DNA from: Caldifarciminota bacterium
Lineage (GTDB): Bacteria > Hydrothermota > Tepidihabitantia > Tepidihabitantales > Tepidihabitantaceae
Assembly: GCA_903908785.1 (NCBI GenBank)
Contig: CAIVTL010000532.1
Span: 1-5,557 of the forward strand
DNA length: 5,557 nucleotides
Reading direction: 5' to 3'
The first letter of the stretch is position 1, and every line of letters starts with the position of its first letter. The notes beneath the pieces are model-generated. The model saw only the letters and a program-made list of their open reading frames with translations. It had not been told where the DNA came from and did no database searches. Below, in pieces: positions 1-4,738 of the stretch. The translations under genes were made by a program, and so were the position numbers.

Positions 1-64
1 GCGCGCTCCCAAAGGTCACCGGAACGGCAAGAACCACGATAGCCAAGCGCAGACAGAATGACAC
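1..64 (-). CDS. Start of an exported protein (5' end only, runs off left edge)
   Basis: Reading leftwards from a GTG at 64-62, 21 codons stay open to the window edge and translate to MSFCLRLAIVVLAVPVTFGS and then A. This has the form of a Sec signal peptide: a short N-terminus with one Arg (residue 6), a hydrophobic core at about 7-18, and small residues (G, S, A) suited to cleavage near the edge. AAGGAG at 76-71 is a good ribosome binding site six bases upstream. The gene follows the four-module protein gene on the same strand after 75 bases, so it may belong to the same transcription unit. The mature protein lies outside the window and its function cannot be told. A TTG at 66-64 in another frame is the other possible start, but it gives a less convincing leader. 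Confidence 0.6.
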   Translation of the reverse strand, partial: MSFCLRLAIVVLAVPVTFGSA

Positions 65-139
65 AATCGTCTCCTTTTCGCAGCACCCGGCCTGCGGCAG
101 CCGGCAGTTAACGGCTCTCAACGACTTCCCCACTGCTCC
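65..139. other. Intergenic gap with GC-rich, heptad-like sequence
   Basis: This is the spacer between the stop of the four-module gene and the next start. It holds the ribosome binding site at 71-76. It also holds a GC-rich stretch (about 84-111) in which neighbouring 7-base words end in CGG (ACCCGG, TGCGG, GCCGG), resembling the heptad arrays inside the neighbouring genes. CCGGC at 87-91 and GCCGG at 100-104 could form a 5-bp stem with an 8-base loop, but no T run follows, so this is not a convincing intrinsic terminator. No promoter is recognisable. Confidence 0.4.
71..76 (-). promoter_or_regulatory. Ribosome binding site of the left-edge gene
   Basis: On the minus strand this reads AAGGAG, followed by six bases (ACGATT) and a GTG. 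It supports the GTG at 64 as the start of the truncated gene at the left edge. Confidence 0.6.
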
Positions 140-1765
140 TCACCTGGTGAACACCACCTTCTGACAACTCGTGGCCGACGGCTCAAGGCCCACAGTCCGC
201 ACGAAGTAGACACCGGGGCTGAAGCCGCTCACATCATTCGCGCCGGGCCGCAGCGCAACCACGTGCCGTCCTTCGACGTCCAGCAACTCACTTCTCGACT
301 CTCGCTTCTCGACTCTCGCCTCCGGCAGCCACAGCACCCCGCGCAGGACCGTGGCGACACTCGGCATTCCTCGCTCATCGTTCATCGTTTCCTCTACGCC
401 CGGCACGAACGGCACGACCCAGAACGGCCATTCTGTTGTATCGGCGTGGTTGTGCGTTCCGAGCCAGAACTGCCCCTCATGATTCCCGACAACAGTGAAC
501 CTGACCGAATCGAAGACGAAATGACTCTCTTCTCCGCCCTCCAGTCGGAAGAATACTGAGTCCCTGTAGACGATCCTGTCGCGGGCAGTGTCTGAGAATA
601 CGACCACGATGAAGCCGGAAACGCCTTCGGCGCCGTAGTTCTTCACGCGAACCCACGGGTAGAATGTTGTGAACGTGTCAACGGTGTCATGAGGCATTTC
701 GACACAGACGATACCGATGTCGCCCTGGACCAAATCCACGACGCGGAAGGTGACCTTCTTCACGTCGTTGGTTGAGTTCTGGTCGCCTTCCATGTAGACC
801 GAGCAGGCTGCGGTGTAGTAGCCCAGGACCGAGAACTTGATGGTCGGGTAATCGATATCGGCCGAGTCGCCGGGGCTGAGCTGCACCTGAGTTGACTCGG
901 TGTAGACTGCGGTGCCGCTTAAGTTCCGGATGATGAAGTACGCCCGGAACGTGGCCGTGTCATCGCCGTTGTTGCCGACGCGCCCGCTCGGGGTAATCGT
1001 CTCCGTGGTGTCGACAACTCCGGTCGGAGCCAGCACGGCGCGGGCGTCCACGTCCTCGGATATCGTGCCGCGCACTGTGAATGTATCGAGCGCGATGTTG
1101 TTCTCCGGGTGCAGGTCGCCGGCGACAGGTGCGATAACCGTACACGCCCAGATGCCCGCTTGTGTAGTGCACGGGTCAGGTGCCGTGACCACCCTGGCGC
1201 CGCCGGCAAGCAGGGTGATTCCGCGTGCCGTGCTATGGTACTCGCCAATCGTGAATTGCACGTCGAAGGTCGTGGTCACATCGCCGAGGTTCCAGGCCCG
1301 GCACTGGGGGTAGAAGAACAGACCGGGGTCGAGAATCGTGTCCGGCGGCGGCATGATAATCTGAGTGATTCCGATGTCCTTGACCCGCACGAGGAATCGC
1401 TGCCGGAACGTGTCGTTCTGCGGATTCGTGTCGCCCGGGCAGTGAACCCACGCAATCGCAGTCATGCTGTCGCGGCCGCGAGGAATCCAGCCCTCGAACG
1501 CGAGCGTCTCAGTCGTCAGTGCAGGCATGTTGAGCCCGACTATGCTGTCGCTATAGGGGCTCGGCTGGCCGTCGTCAATCGTGAAGAACGCGCTGACGTT
1601 GTCCGCCGGTTCGTTGCTCAGGTTGCTGATGACCACGCACGGGATGATGGACTGTCCCGAGTCGACCGCGCCGCTTGGAACCAGAATCGTGTCAACGCCG
1701 ACGTCCTGGCCCAGGCCGACCGAAGGCAGAAGGCAGAAGGCAGAAATCAGAATGCAGAACTTCAT
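140..1765 (-). CDS. Secreted protein with four Ig-like modules and a C-terminal sorting domain
   Basis: 541 residues. The ATG at 1765 is chosen because AAGGAGG lies four bases upstream and a signal peptide follows at once (core CILISAFCLLPSVGLG, cleavage near 19-20). The frame stays open 46 codons further upstream, but that stretch is dispersed repeat. Four related all-beta modules of about 105-110 residues follow at about 21-128, 129-235, 237-345 and 348-454. Each opens like DVGVDTIL or DIGI; the first three end in a D/N-rich loop (GDTNPQND, GDLHPENN, GDQNSTND) and the fourth in a degenerate version (GTHNHADT). The modules resemble CARDB-type cell-adhesion domains. The tail, about 470-541, carries LLDVEGRHVV, PGANDVSGFSPGVYFV and a final KVVFTR, as in type IX secretion sorting domains. 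It is the fuller form of this tail; its neighbours have a shortened one. Four heptad-repeat arrays lie in the gene. Probably an exported, surface-bound structural or adhesive protein; ligand unknown. Confidence 0.85.
   Translation of the reverse strand: MKFCILISAFCLLPSVGLGQDVGVDTILVPSGAVDSGQSIIPCVVISNLSNEPADNVSAFFTIDDGQPSPYSDSIVGLNMPALTTETLAFEGWIPRGRDSMTAIAWVHCPGDTNPQNDTFRQRFLVRVKDIGITQIIMPPPDTILDPGLFFYPQCRAWNLGDVTTTFDVQFTIGEYHSTARGITLLAGGARVVTAPDPCTTQAGIWACTVIAPVAGDLHPENNIALDTFTVRGTISEDVDARAVLAPTGVVDTTETITPSGRVGNNGDDTATFRAYFIIRNLSGTAVYTESTQVQLSPGDSADIDYPTIKFSVLGYYTAACSVYMEGDQNSTNDVKKVTFRVVDLVQGDIGIVCVEMPHDTVDTFTTFYPWVRVKNYGAEGVSGFIVVVFSDTARDRIVYRDSVFFRLEGGEESHFVFDSVRFTVVGNHEGQFWLGTHNHADTTEWPFWVVPFVPGVEETMNDERGMPSVATVLRGVLWLPEARVEKRESRSELLDVEGRHVVALRPGANDVSGFSPGVYFVRTVGLEPSATSCQKVVFTR
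174..201. repeat. Heptad array in the last loop of the four-module protein
   Basis: Four successive 7-base words on the plus strand (GCCGACG, GCTCAAG, GCCCACA, GTCCGCA) encode residues 522-531, the loop between the GVYFV strand and the final QKVVFTR strand. The words are degenerate. The segment GGCCGACGGCTCA recurs at 1943-1955 in the same loop and frame of the propeller gene, giving EPSA in both proteins. Confidence 0.6.
284..325. repeat. Heptad array (CTTCTCG / ACTCTCG) in the sorting domain
   Basis: Six 7-base units, of which 291-304 and 305-318 are an exact 14-base tandem duplication (CTTCTCG then ACTCTCG, twice); the flanking units 284-290 and 319-325 are degenerate. The array encodes residues 481-494 (PEARVEKRESRSEL), a charged insertion between the first strand (GVLWL) and the strand LLDVEGR. 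This site is not used by the shorter tails of the other three genes. Confidence 0.85.
371..391. repeat. Short heptad array (TCATCGT) in the linker of the four-module protein
   Basis: TCATCGT occurs twice exactly in tandem at 375-381 and 382-388, with partial units on either side. It encodes residues 459-465 (ETMNDER), directly after the VEE that ends the fourth module. This is the position where the other three genes carry arrays of different words. Confidence 0.7.
1722..1763. repeat. Heptad array (GAAGGCA) encoding a signal peptide
   Basis: Three exact copies of GAAGGCA (1722-1742) are followed by GAAATCA, GAATGCA and GAACTTC. Read on the minus strand, the array reaches into the start codon and encodes residues 1-15 (MKFCILISAFCLLPS), so the hydrophobic core of the signal peptide consists of repeat. 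The minus-strand word TGCCTTC is read in all three frames, giving a run of hydrophobic and small residues. Confidence 0.9.
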
Positions 1766-1769
1766 CAGA

Positions 1770-1776
1770 CCTCCTT
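1770..1776 (-). promoter_or_regulatory. Ribosome binding site of the four-module gene
   Basis: AAGGAGG on the minus strand, four bases before the ATG at 1765. The same four-base spacer occurs before the starts at 3466 and 4726. It decides the start against the longer open frame reaching to 1903. Confidence 0.85.
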
Positions 1777-1782
1777 TGCGTC

Positions 1783-1902
1783 TGTCACCCCGACCGAAGT
1801 GGAGGGGTCTTGAGCACGCCTTTGTCACCCCGACGCCTAGGAGGGGTCTCGCCTGAGGGGACGAGTCCGCAGCCGAGATTCCTCGCTTCGCTCGGAATGA
1901 CA
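1783..1902. repeat. Cluster of three ~29-base dispersed repeats, two in inverted orientation
   Basis: Two copies lie on the plus strand: 1783-1811 (beginning TGTCACCCCGACCGAAG) and 1823-1850 (beginning TGTCACCCCGACGCC). One lies on the minus strand: 1902-1873 (beginning TGTCATTCCGAGCGAAGCGA). They share the pattern TGTCA-YYCC-GA..., with GAGGGGTCT or GAGGAATCT at the far end. In the minus-strand transcript, copy 1902-1873 can pair with 1850-1823 across a 22-base loop: TGTCATTCCGA pairs fully with TCGGGGTGACA allowing two G-U pairs, and the other arm pairs at 9 of 11 positions. This matches the layout of REP doublets (REPINs). Sequences of this type are widespread intergenic repeats in many bacteria. 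The cluster fills nearly all of the 144-base gap between the propeller gene and the four-module gene; I see no promoter in it. Confidence 0.8.
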
Positions 1903-1909
1903 TGGGGGG

Positions 1910-3466
1910 CTACCTTTGTATGACGACCTTGCGGATGGTGACGGCCGACGGCTCACGGCTTACGACTGGCGGCTCGGACACGACGAAGTAGACGCCGGAC
2001 TTCGGGTTCAACACCCTCCGCCCCATCGCGTCGAACACGACCACGCCTGCCGGCAGCGCGCGCAGAACCGTGGCTTGCAGCTTGTGGCTTGGGGCTTGCT
2101 GTCTGCTCTCTTCGACGCCGACCAGCTCAAGCGGCACGAACTGGCATATGACCGGGTTGTCTGTCGCCGGGCCCTCGCTAAGCACGAACGGCCCTGCGAC
2201 CAAGTCCTGCAGGTAGGTCATGTTCAAAGTGTCCTGGCTCACGAAGCTGATGGCGCAGGGATAGCGACACGAGGTCGTGTCGCGCGGAGTGACCGGCTTG
2301 CCCGGCAGCCACGTAACGCCGTTGTCAGCCGAGGACGACACCCAGACGCGGCAGCGCACATAGTCGGTCAGCGGCTCTACGTTCATCGAATCGTGCTGCT
2401 CCCATACAACGTGGAGACGGCCGCGCGTATCCTCGGTCATCGTCGGCCTCCCGGCGTAGAGTCCGGCCAGCTTCACCGGCCTCGTCGGCAGCAGTTCGGC
2501 TCGATGGACCTCGTTCCAGTTCGGGGTGTTGGTCTCGCACCAGTGCCAGATTTCGGAAATGTAGAAGGTCGCCGTATCGTGAATCACCGGGAAGACGGCG
2601 ACGATGAAGTGCAGGCGGCCGAGGCGGTCGAAGAACGGGAGGAGAGACGTGTGGTGGAAGCTGGTTGCGGTATCGCCTCCAAACCCGTCAGGGGGTGTCA
2701 ACTCGACGGGCTCAGCCCACGTGTTGCCGCCGTCTGACGACAGGGCGTAGTATCCTGGGATTGTCGGATGGCTGTCCGCAACGGCCCACGTCAGACAGAC
2801 CCGCTGGTTCACCAGCGAGGCCGCGATTGCGTGACTCGGAAATCCGGGGCTCGGCTCAAACGGCCCCTGCAGGAAGTCGAAGTTCGGCCAGTCACCCTGA
2901 GGAATCCGACCGTAGTAGAGCGAGCCCCCCGGGGACATTACAGCGAGGTGGATGGTTCCGTCCTGGCCCACGGCCAGCGCCGGCCATTGCGTGTAGCCGA
3001 GGACCGGCTCACCGTCGGCGTAGTCGAAGATACCCGCGCCCGGTGCCACGTCTTTGGCGACCTTGGGCGTCACGCCGCCGGTGCCGGCGTAGTGGCAAGC
3101 GGTGATAGCCACTCCGCTCGCCGGGTCGGCGTCAATGTTGCCATATCCCGCGCGGTGCGTGAATACGTTCACGCCGCCCTGCATGTGGTCAGGGTCAATC
3201 CAGTTCCAACGCCGAGTGGCATAGTCGTAGTAGTTGTAGCGCATGTCCCGGTCATCGAACGTTGTGCCCGAACTCGCGGTCGAGTACATCCAGCCCACGT
3301 GGATGCCGTGCTCGGGCGCGTTGACACACCAGCGCAGCGTCGGCCCGTTGCTGAACCAATCGTAAGTCGTCCCACCGATGGTGTCCACCCGACCGATGTA
3401 GCCCTGCGCCGTTGCAAGCGCCACGGCGCCGACAAGGATTCCCAGGAACAAGGCTGCACTCTTCAT
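1910..3466 (-). CDS. Secreted beta-propeller-like (BNR/Asp-box) protein with a C-terminal sorting domain
   Basis: 518 residues. The ATG at 3466 has GGGAGG four bases upstream and a clear signal peptide (core ALFLGILVGAVALA, cleavage after ATA at residue 20). The body, about 25-445, contains two Asp-boxes (S-x-D-x-G-x-T-W): SSDGGNTW at 243-250 and SADNGVTW at 379-386. It also contains repeated blade-like strands of the type WPALAVGQDGTIHLAV (161-176), RLGRLHFIVAV (281-291) and TRGRLHVVWEQ (347-357). Such features occur in sialidase-type and related propellers. Sialidase activity cannot be claimed, because no arginine triad or other catalytic set was recognised. A heptad linker (454-465) leads into the short sorting domain with VVVFDAMGRRVLNPKSGVYF and the end RKVVIQR. 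The gene sits nine bases after the upstream paralogue, so it is probably co-translated. The nucleotide sequence of its tail is almost identical to that of the upstream gene, although the bodies are unrelated. Confidence 0.85.
   Translation of the reverse strand: MKSAALFLGILVGAVALATAQGYIGRVDTIGGTTYDWFSNGPTLRWCVNAPEHGIHVGWMYSTASSGTTFDDRDMRYNYYDYATRRWNWIDPDHMQGGVNVFTHRAGYGNIDADPASGVAITACHYAGTGGVTPKVAKDVAPGAGIFDYADGEPVLGYTQWPALAVGQDGTIHLAVMSPGGSLYYGRIPQGDWPNFDFLQGPFEPSPGFPSHAIAASLVNQRVCLTWAVADSHPTIPGYYALSSDGGNTWAEPVELTPPDGFGGDTATSFHHTSLLPFFDRLGRLHFIVAVFPVIHDTATFYISEIWHWCETNTPNWNEVHRAELLPTRPVKLAGLYAGRPTMTEDTRGRLHVVWEQHDSMNVEPLTDYVRCRVWVSSSADNGVTWLPGKPVTPRDTTSCRYPCAISFVSQDTLNMTYLQDLVAGPFVLSEGPATDNPVICQFVPLELVGVEESRQQAPSHKLQATVLRALPAGVVVFDAMGRRVLNPKSGVYFVVSEPPVVSREPSAVTIRKVVIQR
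1944..1978. repeat. Heptad array in the last loop of the propeller protein
   Basis: Five 7-base words on the plus strand (GCCGACG, GCTCACG, GCTTACG, ACTGGCG, GCTCGGA) encode residues 497-508, the loop between GVYFVV and the last strand TIRKVVIQR. The word family is shared with the array at 174-201. Confidence 0.75.
2073..2107. repeat. Heptad array (GCTTGNN) in the linker of the propeller protein
   Basis: GCTTGCA, GCTTGTG, GCTTGGG and GCTTGCT follow one another at 2073-2100, then a degenerate unit GTCTGCT. The array encodes residues 454-465 (SRQQAPSHKLQA), between VEE and TVL, directly before the sorting domain. Confidence 0.85.
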
Positions 3467-3470
3467 CTTT

Positions 3471-3478
3471 CCTCCCTA
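3471..3478 (-). promoter_or_regulatory. Ribosome binding site of the propeller gene, fused to the preceding stop codon
   Basis: The minus strand reads TAGGGAGG at 3478-3471. TAG is the stop of the three-module gene and GGGAGG is the ribosome binding site for the ATG at 3466, with a four-base spacer. This arrangement favours re-initiation by ribosomes that finish the upstream gene. Confidence 0.85.
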
Positions 3479-4726
3479 TCTCGCAATCGCAACCTTGCGA
3501 ACGTGAACCGCATTTTGTGCATCTTTCTCCGTCACGAAGTACACGCCAGGCTTCGGGCTCAACACCCTCCGCCCCATCGCGTCGAACACGACTGCGTCAG
3601 TCGGCAGTCCGCACAGGACTGTGGCCGTCGGCTGTAAGCTGTAAGCTGTCGGCTGTCGGCTCTCCTCTACGCCCACTTCCGGCAGGACCTCGAAGCGTAT
3701 CTTGCTCACGTCGTTAGTGTGGTTCTGGTCGCCCGGCAGGCAGACTGAATCGATGCCTTCATACTGTCCGGGCACCTGGAATACAACGGCAGGGAACCAG
3801 TGGATGTAGGCGGTATCCGGGAAGAAGACGTGCAGCGACTCGTAGTACTCGCGATTGCCGCCCACACGGACGAGTTCAACATACTCCCAGAGCGAATCCG
3901 GCTCGAGACTGTTGTACCCCTGCCACGTGCCGGGAATCACGGTATCACCCACATGCATCGGCCAAGGTCCATCAAAGGTCAGGTATCCCGCACATGCGTC
4001 ACGGTTTATCGTCCCGCGCGCGGTGAACGTATCGCACAGGACGTTGTTCTCCGGATGGCAGTCTCCAGGCACAAGTGCAGCTACTTCAAGCACCCAAGTG
4101 CCCGGCTTGGGCGTCCAGGAGTCCGGTGCGGTCACGAGCGTCGCGCCGCCCGCAATCAGGTTCAGGTTCCGCCTGGCCTCATAGTCTGGCGGCACGGGGA
4201 CAGTGTCTATCCGCCAGACGCAGAACCGCACGTCGAAGTTCAAGGAGACGTTGCCGTAGTTCCAGACCCTGGCCTGGCACCTGAGGACCGCGCCGGAATC
4301 GAGCGTGGTGTCCGGCGCCGGGTTGGTGATCTCGGTGGCCGCGATGTCCTTGACCCGGACGAGGAACTTCTGCCTTGCCGTGTCGTCAGCCGGGAACGTG
4401 TCGCCTGCGCACTCTGTCCATGCCTTCGCGTCCATACTGTCGCGGGCGGGCGGAATCCAGCCGGTGAACGCAACGGTCTCGCGCGCGCCGGGCTGTAGAC
4501 CTTCGAGCCACAGGCTGTCGCGGTAGGGTGGCGACCCGCCCCAATCAATTGCCACGTGCGCCCACAGGTTTGCCGTGCTGTCGCTGTAGTTGGCGACGAC
4601 GCAGCGGGGAATGGTGATTTGGCCGGAGTCAATGGTGCCGCTCGGAGCCAGGATAGTGTCCACGCCGACGTCGAGGCTCGCATAGGCACTGGCGGCCAGC
4701 ACGAGGGTAACAACGAGTGCTCTCAT
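3476..4726 (-). CDS. Secreted protein with three Ig-like modules and a C-terminal sorting domain
   Basis: 416 residues from the second of two adjacent ATGs. AAGGAGG is only one base from the first ATG (4729) but four bases from the second (4726), the same spacing as the other genes here. The signal peptide is MRALVVTLVLAASAYA, ending in an AYA cleavage site. Modules lie at about 18-125, 126-238 and 240-348, with D/N-rich end loops GDTFPADD, GDCHPENN and GDQNHTND. They match the first three modules of the gene at 140-1765 in order, including RDSM...AW...C.GDT and FLVRVKDI. Single Cys pairs (42/106 in module 1; 222/231 in module 2) could form disulfides. A heptad linker (354-368) precedes the short sorting domain VVFDAMGRRVLSPKPGVYFV, ending in RKVAIAR. 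Its last loop, alone among the four tails, shows no heptad array. Probably an exported surface or adhesive protein. Confidence 0.85.
   Translation of the reverse strand: MRALVVTLVLAASAYASLDVGVDTILAPSGTIDSGQITIPRCVVANYSDSTANLWAHVAIDWGGSPPYRDSLWLEGLQPGARETVAFTGWIPPARDSMDAKAWTECAGDTFPADDTARQKFLVRVKDIAATEITNPAPDTTLDSGAVLRCQARVWNYGNVSLNFDVRFCVWRIDTVPVPPDYEARRNLNLIAGGATLVTAPDSWTPKPGTWVLEVAALVPGDCHPENNVLCDTFTARGTINRDACAGYLTFDGPWPMHVGDTVIPGTWQGYNSLEPDSLWEYVELVRVGGNREYYESLHVFFPDTAYIHWFPAVVFQVPGQYEGIDSVCLPGDQNHTNDVSKIRFEVLPEVGVEESRQPTAYSLQPTATVLCGLPTDAVVFDAMGRRVLSPKPGVYFVTEKDAQNAVHVRKVAIAR
3624..3665. repeat. Heptad array (GCTGTAA / GCTGTCG) in the linker of the three-module protein
   Basis: Six 7-base units on the plus strand: GCCGTCG, GCTGTAA twice, GCTGTCG twice, GCTCTCC. 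It is the cleanest array in the window, with adjacent exact pairs suggesting unit-by-unit duplication. It encodes residues 354-368, between VGV and TVL. At 42 bases it is exactly two 21-base frame cycles. Confidence 0.9.
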
Positions 4727-4730
4727 CATG

Positions 4731-4738
4731 CCTCCTTA
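4731..4738 (-). promoter_or_regulatory. Ribosome binding site of the three-module gene, overlapping the preceding stop codon
   Basis: The minus strand reads TAAGGAGG at 4738-4731. TAA is the stop of the two-module gene, and its two A bases are part of the AAGGAGG ribosome binding site. The spacer to the second ATG is CATG, four bases, which itself contains the first ATG. Confidence 0.85.

Noticed and set aside
87..104. Intrinsic terminator after the four-module gene
   Set aside because: The possible stem is only 5 bp with an 8-base loop and no T run follows on the minus strand.
1722..1763. CRISPR array or phage attachment repeat
   Set aside because: Units are only 7 bases, directly adjacent without spacers, imperfect, and lie inside coding sequence.
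1766..1903. 46-residue N-terminal extension of the four-module gene, with an open frame up to 1903
   Set aside because: The stretch is made of the dispersed inverted repeats, it would place the signal peptide in the interior, and AAGGAGG directly precedes the ATG at 1765.
1910..3466. Calling the propeller protein a sialidase
   Set aside because: Asp-boxes occur in many non-enzymatic propellers and no catalytic arginine triad or Tyr/Glu pair could be identified by eye.
2768..3637. Long plus-strand open frame (289 codons) opposite the propeller and three-module genes
   Set aside because: It lies antisense to two well-supported genes, is rich in Arg/His/Val as expected from GC-rich antisense frames, and has no recognisable domain. 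The other plus-strand frames (for example 1109-1813, 1916-2737, 3800-4498) are rejected for the same reason.
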